From: an uncultured Amylibacter sp.
GTDB lineage: Bacteria > Pseudomonadota > Alphaproteobacteria > Rhodobacterales > Rhodobacteraceae
Reading direction: 5' to 3'
Assembly (NCBI GenBank): GCA_905181935.1
Contig: CAJIZV010000004.1
Span: 1-64,000, forward strand
Length of the DNA: 64,000 nt
A program made the position numbers and the translations under genes. Positions within the stretch are counted from its first letter, which is position 1; the number at the start of each line of letters is the position of its first letter. Positions 24,441 to 33,412 of this stretch are shown here, piece by piece. A model generated the notes under the pieces. The model was not told where the DNA came from. It ran no database searches and saw only the letters and a list, made by a program, of their open reading frames with translations.

Positions 24441-25319
24441 TTATCCACGTTTACCATAATATAAACCCACGACATGTTCGGCTTCTGCAAAGAAAAGCCA
24501 ACGTGATGCAAATACGCCAACAAGATGTGACAACACAGCAATCACAGCTTTAATGTCATGCCCTGCTCCCATTGCAATCATTAGAACTGGAATAACAACC
24601 ATCAACAGCATTGCAATTACACGTAGTTTCACAGCGTGTTTACGTCCAATTACATACACCATTTCTTTTAGTAAATAATTAGTGCCAGTATGGGGGGGCT
24701 CAAACATACGAACCTTACCAATATTACCTAAACCTGTTGCAGTTTCCAAGGTGGAGCCACGCTTCGTAAAGCGGTTATCACTTGTTAGCCAGGCCACAAG
24801 TTGTATCAATCCAACAGCAACAAAACCGTACATTGCCACAGTAACTTGGCCAGTCATTAAAGCGCCTCCAAAAGTAGACAGGGCAACAAACAAAAGTGGC
24901 GTAGTCCAATGGTTCCAACGTGGTACAGTTTTTAATTGTGCGTAAATCATGGAAGTTGTGAATACAGTACCTATTGAAAGAATAGATCCAATAGCGCCCA
25001 ACAACGCCCAGTGAGTTTCTAAAAAGATAGCTCCTGCAGCATAAATACCCATTACTGTCAGGGCAGCTATGGCACAACAACCTTCACGGCTTAGCCAACT
25101 TGTTTGCCACTGACTAAATGCTTTTAATGAATTTTTAGGATTCCCAAGGTGGAATGTTGCAGACAGCAACCCACCAACTGACAAAGCATATGCAACAAAG
25201 AAAAAGATAAATGCTGACATCCCCGTCACAGGAGGCTTACCAATTCCAAGCCATGCTAACATTCCAAAGCCCAGACCAGATAAAACAGAAAATAAGATTA
25301 CGGATGGTGCTGGATGCAT
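24441..25319 (-). CDS. soeC: Sulfite dehydrogenase/DMSO-reductase-type membrane anchor
   Basis: The start at 25319 (HPAPSVILFSVLSG) overlaps the preceding stop as TAATG. The 292-residue protein has about eight membrane helices, as in DmsC/SoeC anchors, with conserved-looking FHLGNPKNSLKAFSQWQTSWLSRE in the second-third helix region. It anchors the SoeAB heterodimer on the cytoplasmic side and passes electrons to the quinone pool. It is the third gene of the soeABC operon. Confidence 0.85.
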   Translation of the reverse strand: MHPAPSVILFSVLSGLGFGMLAWLGIGKPPVTGMSAFIFFFVAYALSVGGLLSATFHLGNPKNSLKAFSQWQTSWLSREGCCAIAALTVMGIYAAGAIFLETHWALLGAIGSILSIGTVFTTSMIYAQLKTVPRWNHWTTPLLFVALSTFGGALMTGQVTVAMYGFVAVGLIQLVAWLTSDNRFTKRGSTLETATGLGNIGKVRMFEPPHTGTNYLLKEMVYVIGRKHAVKLRVIAMLLMVVIPVLMIAMGAGHDIKAVIAVLSHLVGVFASRWLFFAEAEHVVGLYYGKRG

Positions 25320-26065
25320 TATATTCTCTCCAAAGTACGATCGAGCCATCCAAGAAAGCCAGATGTTTCAGTCGCGATAGGTGCCAATAGTGGTGCTAAT
25401 ATATCAATTTCATTACCCGTATCTTTTGGGCGTGGTGGTAGATATTTATTCACAGGTTTTGTACCAAGTTCAGGCATCAAATCAATACCACCACGTTCTT
25501 GAACAAGTTTGGAAACGTCACTATTAGCATCACCCAAATCTCCAAAATGACGTGCGCCTGATGGACATGTTCTTACACATGCTGGCTCACGGTCTTCTTC
25601 GGGTAAGTTTTCATTATAGATACGATCAACACATAATGTACATTTTTTCATAACACCCGCTGCTTTGTCCAATTCGCGCGCACCATATGGGCAAGCCCAT
25701 GCACATAAGCCACAGCCAATGCATGCATCTTCGTTAACCAGAACAATACCATCTTCAGCACGTTTGTAACTAGCACCTGTTGGGCAAACAGTTACACAAG
25801 GAGCATCTTCACAGTGCAAACACGACTTTGGAAAATGAATTGTTTGCGCTGTACCTTGCTCTGGTTGAACCTCATAAGAATGAACCCGATTAAGAAAAGT
25901 ACCCGATGGGTTTTCTCCATAAGCATCCTGATCAGATAGTGGCGCTCCATAATTCTCTGTGTTCCAACCTTTGCATGATATAACGCAGGCATGACAGCCA
26001 ACACACGTATCAAGATCAATTACTAGGCCAAGTTTAACGTCTGATTTAGGGGGTAATGCGGTCAT
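25319..26065 (-). CDS. soeB: Four-cluster ferredoxin subunit (SoeB-like)
   Basis: The start at 26065 overlaps the soeA stop (ATGA); the in-frame ATG five codons earlier lies within soeA. Four Cys groups for four [4Fe-4S] clusters are visible: CVGCHACVISCK, CLHCEDAPCVTVCP, CIGCGLCAWACPYG, and CTLCVDR with CVRTCP. They form an electron wire between the molybdenum subunit and the membrane anchor. The C-terminal tail (about 190-248) is not cluster-binding. Confidence 0.9.
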   Translation of the reverse strand: MTALPPKSDVKLGLVIDLDTCVGCHACVISCKGWNTENYGAPLSDQDAYGENPSGTFLNRVHSYEVQPEQGTAQTIHFPKSCLHCEDAPCVTVCPTGASYKRAEDGIVLVNEDACIGCGLCAWACPYGARELDKAAGVMKKCTLCVDRIYNENLPEEDREPACVRTCPSGARHFGDLGDANSDVSKLVQERGGIDLMPELGTKPVNKYLPPRPKDTGNEIDILAPLLAPIATETSGFLGWLDRTLERI

Positions 26066-28866
26066 GATCCCACCTTCCAAGTTAAGTTTTTAGGGCCTTT
26101 GCCAACAGGCGATTTTTGTGCAGGTATATTAGGCTCACATTCAACTGGTGCATCTACTTTTTCAATAGCAACCTTTAAGTCGAACCACGCCGCCTGCCCT
26201 GTAATAGGATCTGAATTAGCCCAGCGCATTCCATCACCTTTGGCAGGCATAAGTTCATGTATTAAGTGGTTTAATAGGAAGCCCTTTGTAGCTTCAGGCG
26301 CTTTTTCATCTAATGCCCAAGCTCCCTTACGTTTACCTATAGCATTCCAAGTCCAGATCGTATTTTCGTTTAACGCTGCTTGATGAGAGACTGGAACTGT
26401 AATTTCACCATGGGGTGATGTTACTTTAGCCCAGTCACCTTCTTTAAATCCATTTGCTTCCCAAATCTTAGTCGGCACGTACAATGGATTTACACCATGA
26501 ATTTGACGTAACCATGCATTCTGAGTTCCCCAAGAGTGGTACATTGCCATCGGCCGTTGAGTTAACGCATGAATTGGGAAGTTTTCATCTGTAGAATTAC
26601 TCCACACTGGCAATGGTTGCATTGCATCACGGACACGTTCACGCAAATGCTCAGGTGGCTGGCGATCGCCGTGACCTTCTGCAGCAAGTTGGAATTTACG
26701 CATCGGCTCAACGTATAGCTGAAACAAGTAGGGTGATGGAGCATCAAACAAACCCATGCCTACAGCCCATTCTTGATATGCCATGTTCCACGGCTTATAA
26801 TACGATGCATCTTCGTTGATATGTTCAACAAAGAACCCACCATTTTCAATATACTTATCAAGCTGATCAGGGTTCACGTCACCGCGCCCCGAAGCTGTGC
26901 CATCACCGCGAAAGCCAGCCAATGGGCCAATACCAGGCTTTCGTTGATGATTTACGATATAATCTGCATAGTCTGCAAACTTTTGCGATCCATCTTCATT
27001 TATAAAGTTTGGCAACCCTAATCGAGCCCCAAGGTCACACAATACAGATTGGAAGCCTCGCACATCACGATCTGGCTCAATTACAGGCCAACGAATTGCA
27101 TCTGCGGCTGCATCAGCCTCACAAATTGGGCGATCAAGCATTGAAATACAATCATGGCGCTCTAGGTAAGTCGCATCTGGCAAGACTAGGTCAGCGTAAG
27201 CAACCATCTCTGAGGAATAAGCATCCGAATAGATGATGTTAGGTATAACGTAATCACCATTCTCATCTTTATCTGTAAGCATCTTCATCACGCCACCAGT
27301 GTTCATCGAAGAATTCCAGGACATGTTTGCCATATACATAAACAGGGTATCTATTTTGTAAGGATCACCAGCGTGAGCATTTGAAATCACCATGTGCATT
27401 AAGCCATGTGAAGACATTGGATTCTCCCAAGTAAACGCCTTATCAATCCTTGCAGCGGTACCATCTGCCTTTAGTGCTAAATCTTCTGGCCCATGTGTAA
27501 AACCTAAATGAGGTCCATCTAACGGCTTATTTGGAGCATAGCCGTAGTGTGGCTTTGGGTGAATTTCAGATGATTTAGGGTATGGAGGCTTAAACCGGAA
27601 ACCACCTGGAACTTCAACACTGCCCAAAATAATTTGAAGGATGTGCAAAGCTCGACACGTTTGGAACCCATTTGCATGAGCTGAAATACCACGCATAGCA
27701 TGGAATGAAACTGGGCGACCAATCATTTTGGAATGCTTTTCGCCACGAAAATCTGTCCACTCAATAGGAAGACTAATTTCCTGTTCAAATGCAACGTGTG
27801 CCAACTCAGCCGCCAAACGGCGAATTGTTTCTTCAGCAATACCACAGCGCTCAGCAACATTTGCTGCATCATGCTCTGGTGACATATATGTTTCAGCCAT
27901 CTTGTGGAAAACAGTCGTGTGACTAGTGCCCGCTATACGTATCGAACCATTTAAATCTGGCTTAATACCTTTTTTATCAAAGGCTGCTTGCTGTCCTGTA
28001 TTACGGTCAATGACTAAGGGCTTGCCATCTTGATCTCGCAAAAACAATCCATAGCTATCACTATCAGGGTTACTATTTAATAACACAGGGGCATTTGTAT
28101 ACTGAGAAAGATAATGCAGATCAATTTTACCAGCCTTCATAAGCTCGTGAATGAGTGCTGTAATAAATAAGCCGTCAGTGCCTGGCGTAATACCAACCCA
28201 TTCATCCGCAATAGCATTATAGCCAGTTCGAATTGGGTTTACGCCAACAACTTTAGCACCACGTTTTTTGAGCTTACCCAAACCCATTTTAATAGGATTA
28301 CTGTCATGGTCTTCAGCGACACCAAAGAGCATAAACATCTTGGTGTGATCCCAATCAGGCTGACCAAATTCCCAAAAAGCACCACCCATTGTATAAATAC
28401 CAGCGGCAGCCATGTTTACCGAACAAAATCCACCGTGTGCTGCATAGTTTGGAGTGCCAAAGCCTTGCGCCCAAAAACTAGTAAATGATTGCGACTGATC
28501 TCGGCCCGTAAAAAATGCTAACTTAGAAGGATCATCCGCACGAACTTTTGCTAAGCGTGATGATGCTATTTCCAATGCTTCGTCCCAGCTAATTTCTTCA
28601 AATTCACCTGAGCCACGCTCACCTACTCGCTTTAGTGGCGAACGTAACCTAGATGGGGCGTTAACTTGCATAATACCCGCCGAGCCTTTGGCACAAAGGA
28701 CACCTTTGTTTACTGGGTGATCGCGATTGCCCTCAATATAAGCAACCTTACCCTCCTTCATGTGAACGTTAATGCCACAACGGCACGCACACATATAACA
28801 GGTGGTTTTTCTAATCTCATCAGATACTTTGGGGGAAGTGTCTACTACGGGTTGGGTATAATTCAT
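26062..28866 (-). CDS. soeA: Molybdopterin oxidoreductase, SoeA-type sulfite dehydrogenase
   Basis: A 934-residue large subunit. The N-terminal CYMCACRC (Cys 23, 26, 30) and VLCAKG (Cys 58) bind a [4Fe-4S] cluster. Molybdopterin-binding stretches follow: TGRDQSQSFTSFWAQ, AAHGGFCSVNMAAAG, GVNPIRTGYNAIADEW. The C-terminal molydop-binding domain contains LTQRPMAMYHSWGTQNAW. There is no Tat signal, which fits the cytoplasmic SoeABC enzyme (sulfite to sulfate) rather than periplasmic DMSO reductase. Substrate assignment rests on resemblance to Roseobacter SoeA and remains inference; thiosulfate or polysulfide enzymes are related. In marine Rhodobacterales SoeABC removes sulfite from organosulfonate breakdown. 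Confidence 0.82.
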   Translation of the reverse strand: MNYTQPVVDTSPKVSDEIRKTTCYMCACRCGINVHMKEGKVAYIEGNRDHPVNKGVLCAKGSAGIMQVNAPSRLRSPLKRVGERGSGEFEEISWDEALEIASSRLAKVRADDPSKLAFFTGRDQSQSFTSFWAQGFGTPNYAAHGGFCSVNMAAAGIYTMGGAFWEFGQPDWDHTKMFMLFGVAEDHDSNPIKMGLGKLKKRGAKVVGVNPIRTGYNAIADEWVGITPGTDGLFITALIHELMKAGKIDLHYLSQYTNAPVLLNSNPDSDSYGLFLRDQDGKPLVIDRNTGQQAAFDKKGIKPDLNGSIRIAGTSHTTVFHKMAETYMSPEHDAANVAERCGIAEETIRRLAAELAHVAFEQEISLPIEWTDFRGEKHSKMIGRPVSFHAMRGISAHANGFQTCRALHILQIILGSVEVPGGFRFKPPYPKSSEIHPKPHYGYAPNKPLDGPHLGFTHGPEDLALKADGTAARIDKAFTWENPMSSHGLMHMVISNAHAGDPYKIDTLFMYMANMSWNSSMNTGGVMKMLTDKDENGDYVIPNIIYSDAYSSEMVAYADLVLPDATYLERHDCISMLDRPICEADAAADAIRWPVIEPDRDVRGFQSVLCDLGARLGLPNFINEDGSQKFADYADYIVNHQRKPGIGPLAGFRGDGTASGRGDVNPDQLDKYIENGGFFVEHINEDASYYKPWNMAYQEWAVGMGLFDAPSPYLFQLYVEPMRKFQLAAEGHGDRQPPEHLRERVRDAMQPLPVWSNSTDENFPIHALTQRPMAMYHSWGTQNAWLRQIHGVNPLYVPTKIWEANGFKEGDWAKVTSPHGEITVPVSHQAALNENTIWTWNAIGKRKGAWALDEKAPEATKGFLLNHLIHELMPAKGDGMRWANSDPITGQAAWFDLKVAIEKVDAPVECEPNIPAQKSPVGKGPKNLTWKVGS

Positions 28867-28989
28867 TTTGTCTCCTAAACGTGTCCAAAATTAGGACAAC
28901 GCTCTTCCAATGTATACCCTAACAAGTTACTAAATTTTTGTACTCACGAAAGCCGACAGTAAGCATACTTTTACGACAAACTGTCGCTT

Positions 28990-29328
28990 TTAATGGAGCC
29001 TAGCACCCAGTGGAACTTCACTGTCTGGTGATACCAAAATAATGTCCCCAGCGGCGTCAGGCACACCTAAAACTAAAATCTCAGACATAAACGGGCCTAT
29101 TTGCCTTGGTGGAAAATTAACTACAGCCATCACACGCTTCCCAACCAAGTCGGCTGGCTGATAATGAACTGTAATTTGCGCTGATGATTTTTTTTCACCG
29201 ATATGATCACCAAGACTTACCCAAAGTTTGTAAGCTGGATTGCGCGCTTCTGGAAACAGCTCAACACGTGTAATCTCACCAACACGAATATCGACAGCCA
29301 TAAAATCATTAAAAGTTATTTCATTCAT
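28990..29328 (-). CDS. csaA: CsaA-type tRNA-binding protein
   Basis: This 112-residue protein is a single OB fold of the tRNA-binding (EMAP/CsaA) type: FMAVDIRVGEITRVELFPEARNPAYKLWVSLG at the start, KKSSAQIT, VNFPPRQIGPFMSEILVLG and VPLGARL at the end. CsaA dimers bind tRNA and have been described as chaperone-like in secretion. It overlaps proC by 4 bases (ATGA). Confidence 0.9.
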   Translation of the reverse strand: MNEITFNDFMAVDIRVGEITRVELFPEARNPAYKLWVSLGDHIGEKKSSAQITVHYQPADLVGKRVMAVVNFPPRQIGPFMSEILVLGVPDAAGDIILVSPDSEVPLGARLH

Positions 29329-30149
29329 GATTTGCCTAATTCTTTGCTACGATTTGCTGCAGCTTCAACACCCTCAAGTAATATTTTGGGCATACCGGTT
29401 TTGGGGTCCATCAATACTTGGAGTGCGGCCTGTGTCGTACCACCTGGCGATGTAACATTTATGCGTAATTGTTCAGGACTTTCGTCTGATTGCATAGCCA
29501 AAGCACCCGAACCCGAAACTGTTTTTTTGGCTAAAGTCATAGCAAGATCAGAAGGTAGACCTTGGGCAACACCAGCAGCAGCTAAAGTTTCAATTAAATG
29601 AAACACATAAGCAGGCCCAGAACCAGATACAGCAGTAACAGCATCCATTTGCTCTTCTCGTTGAAGAATGACAGTGTCACCAACAGCTTGCAGCAATCGC
29701 TCACAACGCTCTACATCAACAAATGTTGTGTTTTCGTTACCAATAAGCGCTGTAATGCCTTGACCAATGGCAGCTGGAGTATTTGGCATCGCCCGAACAA
29801 TTTTACACGTATCACCCAAAACAGTTTGAAAGCTTTTTATTGATGTCCCAGCGGCTATTGAGAGAAATACAGCATCACTTTGTGCAATTTCTTTCAATGA
29901 CGGCAACGCTTCTCCCATCATTTGGGGTTTCACCGCAATAATACAAACTGCAGGGCTTTTAGGTAAAGATTTATTCAGGTGCAATCCTTGAATCTCTAGA
30001 TCTTGAAGCCATTGAGATGGAAAAGGATCAAGTACGAAAACAGATGTAAGGGGTAGACCATCAGACAGCCAACCCTGAAGCATGGCAGATCCCATTTTTC
30101 CACAACCAAGGAGAACTAATCCTTTTTCAGAAACAGTTTTTAGAGCCAT
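29325..30149 (-). CDS. proC: Pyrroline-5-carboxylate reductase
   Basis: A 274-residue enzyme for the last step of proline synthesis (P5C to proline with NAD(P)H). It has the N-terminal Rossmann motif GCGKMGSAMLQGWL, then IVRAMPNTPAAIGQG, and the C-terminal signature VSGSGPAYVFHLIE with NVTSPGGTTQAAL. A ribosome site (AAAGGTGAT) precedes the ATG. It lies in a run ybjN-proC-csaA on the minus strand. Confidence 0.95.
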   Translation of the reverse strand: MALKTVSEKGLVLLGCGKMGSAMLQGWLSDGLPLTSVFVLDPFPSQWLQDLEIQGLHLNKSLPKSPAVCIIAVKPQMMGEALPSLKEIAQSDAVFLSIAAGTSIKSFQTVLGDTCKIVRAMPNTPAAIGQGITALIGNENTTFVDVERCERLLQAVGDTVILQREEQMDAVTAVSGSGPAYVFHLIETLAAAGVAQGLPSDLAMTLAKKTVSGSGALAMQSDESPEQLRINVTSPGGTTQAALQVLMDPKTGMPKILLEGVEAAANRSKELGKS

Positions 30150-30176
30150 TGTATCACCTTTAATATTTAATTTAGG

Positions 30177-30680
30177 TTATGCGCGCCCGTAGGCTTCTGC
30201 AATAGCTACGTCCATTGCCGAGCTCGGTGATTGATCACCCCAACACGTTAATTGGAATGCTGGATAATAACGTTCACATGCAGTTACAGCCATGTGCAGT
30301 AAATGATCGATTTGATCAGTGCTAACAATGGCACCCCCCGACAATACCAACCCATACCTAAAGACCATCAAATGATGTTCCTGCCAAAATGAAAACCCAC
30401 CTGTCCAACAATCATCATTTGCCAGATTTAAAGCTTCATATAATTCTGAGAGTTTTTCACGTGGCGGCTCCAAATCAAACGTACAAATTAAGCGTAATGT
30501 TTCGTCAAAGCCTGACCATGCTAAATTTAGCGAGTAAGTCCGCCACTTTCCCTCCACCATCATTGCTATTTGATCATCGCCCACGCGATCAAAATCCCAT
30601 GAACGGTGCTTTACAATGCTTTCTACTATATCAATAGGGTGTATTTCACTTCCACCCGCATAATGTTCTGTATTTGCCAT
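30177..30680 (-). CDS. YbjN-domain protein
   Basis: The ATG at 30680 is preceded by AAAGGGCAGC; the frame is open further upstream without a site. The 167-residue product has the YbjN/secretion-chaperone-like fold pattern: IDIVESIVKHRSWDFDRVGDDQIAM, then WRTYSLNLAWSGFDETLRLICTF, and a C-terminal helix. It is next to proC, as in many Rhodobacterales. Role unclear; YbjN-type proteins have been linked to stress and motility regulation in enterobacteria. Confidence 0.85.
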   Translation of the reverse strand: MANTEHYAGGSEIHPIDIVESIVKHRSWDFDRVGDDQIAMMVEGKWRTYSLNLAWSGFDETLRLICTFDLEPPREKLSELYEALNLANDDCWTGGFSFWQEHHLMVFRYGLVLSGGAIVSTDQIDHLLHMAVTACERYYPAFQLTCWGDQSPSSAMDVAIAEAYGRA

Positions 30681-30823
30681 CTTGCTGCCCTTTGCCAGAG
30701 GGGAAAGTTTGCCACTAAATACAGACTTCACCCCAAATAGTCGGGGTTTATTAATTACCCCTTACTACATATAGTGTTTCAGGAGATGTATTGTGTAAAG
30801 TTGTTTTTTTGAAAAACATCGAT

Positions 30824-30852
30824 CTATCCACAAGAAATTTTGGTTATCCACA
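30824..30852 (+). promoter_or_regulatory. Two DnaA-box-like sites in an AT-rich gap
   Basis: TTATCCACA at 30844-30852 is a perfect consensus DnaA box. CTATCCACA at 30824-30832 differs by one base and starts 20 bp before it. They lie in the 400-bp gene-free gap 30681-31081, followed by about 150 bp of very AT-rich sequence. No dnaA or known oriC neighbour genes are nearby, so this could be a DnaA titration or regulatory site rather than the origin. Confidence 0.4.
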
Positions 30853-31081
30853 GATTAAAGCGGTTCCACATAAAATTGCAGTTTTCATATGATTAAGTTT
30901 TCAAAAAATTATACCAAATTCATACCTGCAAAATTCTGCTATAAAGAGAATCCAAATAAATTCTCCATAAAGTTCGTTCAAAATAAACCTAAAGTCTACA
31001 AAATCAGCGGTACGCCAAAGTAAAATATAATAAAAATTAGGCCACCAATAAAAAGTGGTTTACCGAAATACACATCAGGAT

Positions 31082-31345
31082 TTAATTATTTTTTGATTTT
31101 GGGGTTTTTTTGGCTTCTAAAGAATCTAGGCGCTTTAAGAGTTGTCCGTTTTCTTCACGAGCTTTTTGCGCCATAGCTTTTACGGCATCAAATTCTTCTC
31201 GAGTAACAAAGTCACGGTCTGCCAACCAGCGATCAACCCAGCTTTTCATAGCGGTCTCTGCTTCTTCTTTAGCGCCTTGCGCGACGCCCATTGCACTTGT
31301 CATAACTTTAGACATGTCATCAAAAAATTTATTGTTGGTTTGCAT
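31082..31345 (-). CDS. ubiK: UbiK/BMFP-family accessory factor
   Basis: This 87-residue protein has FFDDMSKVMTSAMGVAQGAKEE, DRDFVTREEFDAVKAMAQKAREEN and a short C-terminal coiled coil (LLKRLDSLEAK). This is the standard pattern of the BMFP/UbiK family, which forms trimers and assists ubiquinone biosynthesis by binding UbiJ-type lipid carriers. It is divergent to lgt. The basic tail KKTPKSKNN is typical. Confidence 0.88.
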   Translation of the reverse strand: MQTNNKFFDDMSKVMTSAMGVAQGAKEEAETAMKSWVDRWLADRDFVTREEFDAVKAMAQKAREENGQLLKRLDSLEAKKTPKSKNN

Positions 31346-31463
31346 ATTCAGGCTCCACGCGTTGTGCTATGTTCAGTATATGGTGTTTTTGTAAGCTTTG
31401 CCAATAGTTGCTTGACACACTGGGACACCAAACCGCAGAAAGCAATAAAAACGGATAATTTAA

Positions 31464-32354
31464 ATGTTAGCAATATTACCTTTTCCTAATATTGACCCAA
31501 TTCTTGTATCCTTCCAAATAATGGACCTTAGTTTTGCAGTCCATTGGTATGCAATTTCATATATAATAGGGTTTTTATCTGCTTGGGCTTGGATGCGGTT
31601 TGAAATTAACCGTTTATCATTATGGGTTGATCAGACGCCCCCATTAACCAAAAAACATATTGAAGATGCACTTACATGGATGATCATTGGCACAATCTTA
31701 GGTGGACGCCTAGGATATGTATTATTTTATCAATTTGATACTTTTCTTATAGACCCACTTCGTATTTTACGCGTTTGGGAAGGCGGCATGTCATTTCATG
31801 GTGGGTTTATTGGTGTGATGTTATCCGCCATTTTTTATTGCCGAAAAAATAATTTAAACCCTTGGTCCGTTGGTGATTTAATTGCATCTAGCAGTTGCTT
31901 TGGATTGTTTTTTGGCCGCATTGCTAACTTTGCTAATGCAGAACTATGGGGCCGCCCAACTGATGCGCCATGGGCAATTGCCTTTCCAACACAGGCAGCA
32001 CAAAATTGCGGCCAAGTATTGGGTGAGCTCTGTGGCCGGCACCCATCACAATTGTATGAAGCAACATTAGAAGGTCTCATTCTATTTGCAGTTATGGCAT
32101 TTTTAATTTTTAAGAAACATTGGTTTAAAGTTCCCGGTCAAATAATAGGCGTATTTTTTATAGGCTATGGTTTGGCACGCGTTATAGTGGAAGGATTCAG
32201 GCAAGCAGATGCACAATTTATCAGCTTAGAAAACCCAATGGGATACATAATACATCTGGATAACTTTGGGCTCACAATGGGGCAAACCCTATCCATTCCC
32301 ATGATATTTATTGGGTTTACCATAATATATATTGCAAGAAGTCGTGCAGCATGA
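31464..32354 (+). CDS. lgt: Prolipoprotein diacylglyceryl transferase
   Basis: A 296-residue inner-membrane enzyme that attaches diacylglycerol to the lipobox Cys of prolipoproteins. Visible are the N-terminal helix with VHWYAISYIIGF, LGGRLGYVLFYQF, GGMSFHGGFIGVM, the signature FGRIANFANAELWGRPTD, and RHPSQLYEA followed by hydrophobic helices. About seven membrane segments. The stop overlaps the next ATG (ATGA). First gene of lgt / methyltransferase / pgeF. Confidence 0.97.
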   Translation: MLAILPFPNIDPILVSFQIMDLSFAVHWYAISYIIGFLSAWAWMRFEINRLSLWVDQTPPLTKKHIEDALTWMIIGTILGGRLGYVLFYQFDTFLIDPLRILRVWEGGMSFHGGFIGVMLSAIFYCRKNNLNPWSVGDLIASSSCFGLFFGRIANFANAELWGRPTDAPWAIAFPTQAAQNCGQVLGELCGRHPSQLYEATLEGLILFAVMAFLIFKKHWFKVPGQIIGVFFIGYGLARVIVEGFRQADAQFISLENPMGYIIHLDNFGLTMGQTLSIPMIFIGFTIIYIARSRAA

Positions 32355-33412
32355 CCGCTTTAAGTAATATTATAATAAAACAAATTGAACGATTTGGTCC
32401 AATGCCTGTCTCCGAATTCATGACATTGTGTTTACTGCACCCAGAGCATGGATATTACACCAACCGTGATGCTTTAGGCGCATCGGGTGATTTCACTACT
32501 GCACCCGAAATCAGCCAAATGTTTGGAGAAATGATTGGCCTATCTGTTGCGCAAACCTGGCTCGATCAAGGCATGCCAACCCCCTTTGTGTTAGCTGAAT
32601 TAGGGCCTGGAAATGGCACACTTATGGCAGATATTTTGCGTGCAACAAAAAGCGTGCCAAATTTTCATGTTGCGATGCAGCTGCATTTAATAGAGGCAAG
32701 TTCCCAAATGAAGCAACGCCAGGAAGCCGCACTTAAAGGCTATGAGGTTACTTGGCAAAACTACTTTACTGATTTACCTCAATTGCCATTATTTTTAGTG
32801 GCTAATGAATTTTTTGATTGTTTGCCCATCAAACAATACCGCCGTACTTCTAAAGGCTGGCAAGAGCAGATGATTGGTGTGGAGAATAGTAAATTACATT
32901 TCATGTTAGGCACTGCAACTTCCGCAGAGGCATTTGCTAGCACTATTGATGCGCCTAAAGGCGATATGGTAGAAATATCAAGTTCAAGTGCCGCCTTTTC
33001 CTTGGCAATCGGCCAACATATTAATACAAATGGTGGATGCGCCATAATTATAGATTATGGAGAGTGGGACAGTAACGGGGATAGCCTGCAAGCTTTAAAA
33101 AACCATACAAAAGTTGATCCCCTGAGCAATTGTGGGGAGGCAGATTTAACTGCACATGTGAGTTTTAAAGATCTAACCAATAGTGCAAATGCAGTGGCTC
33201 ATGTAAGTGAAACAATTTCTCAAGGAGTTTTCCTGGAGCGCCTTGGAATTACACAACGCGCCCAAAAATTATCAAAAAAAATGGCAGGTAGCACCCTAGA
33301 GAAACATATTGCAGCTCACAAACGCTTGACCCACCCCAATGAAATGGGAAAGCTATTTAAAGCTATTGCGATCGTACCAAGAGGTTTAGAATTACCTGCA
33401 GGATTTAATTAA
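32351..33412 (+). CDS. SAM-dependent methyltransferase, MidA/NDUFAF7-like
   Basis: This 353-residue protein belongs to the MidA (DUF185) family: FMTLCLLHPEHGYYT, GASGDFTTAPEISQMFGEMIG, the SAM-binding LAELGPGNGTLMADILRA, VANEFFDCLPIKQY, and IIDYGEWDSNGDSLQA. In mitochondria the homologue NDUFAF7 dimethylates an arginine of a complex I subunit early in assembly. The bacterial role is assumed to be similar but is not proven. Coupled to lgt and pgeF in the usual Rhodobacterales order. Confidence 0.9.
   Translation: MTALSNIIIKQIERFGPMPVSEFMTLCLLHPEHGYYTNRDALGASGDFTTAPEISQMFGEMIGLSVAQTWLDQGMPTPFVLAELGPGNGTLMADILRATKSVPNFHVAMQLHLIEASSQMKQRQEAALKGYEVTWQNYFTDLPQLPLFLVANEFFDCLPIKQYRRTSKGWQEQMIGVENSKLHFMLGTATSAEAFASTIDAPKGDMVEISSSSAAFSLAIGQHINTNGGCAIIIDYGEWDSNGDSLQALKNHTKVDPLSNCGEADLTAHVSFKDLTNSANAVAHVSETISQGVFLERLGITQRAQKLSKKMAGSTLEKHIAAHKRLTHPNEMGKLFKAIAIVPRGLELPAGFN

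Noticed and set aside
30681..31081. Calling this gap the chromosomal origin.
   Set aside because: Only two good DnaA boxes, no dnaA/hemE/parAB-type neighbours, and skew cannot be judged from this window.
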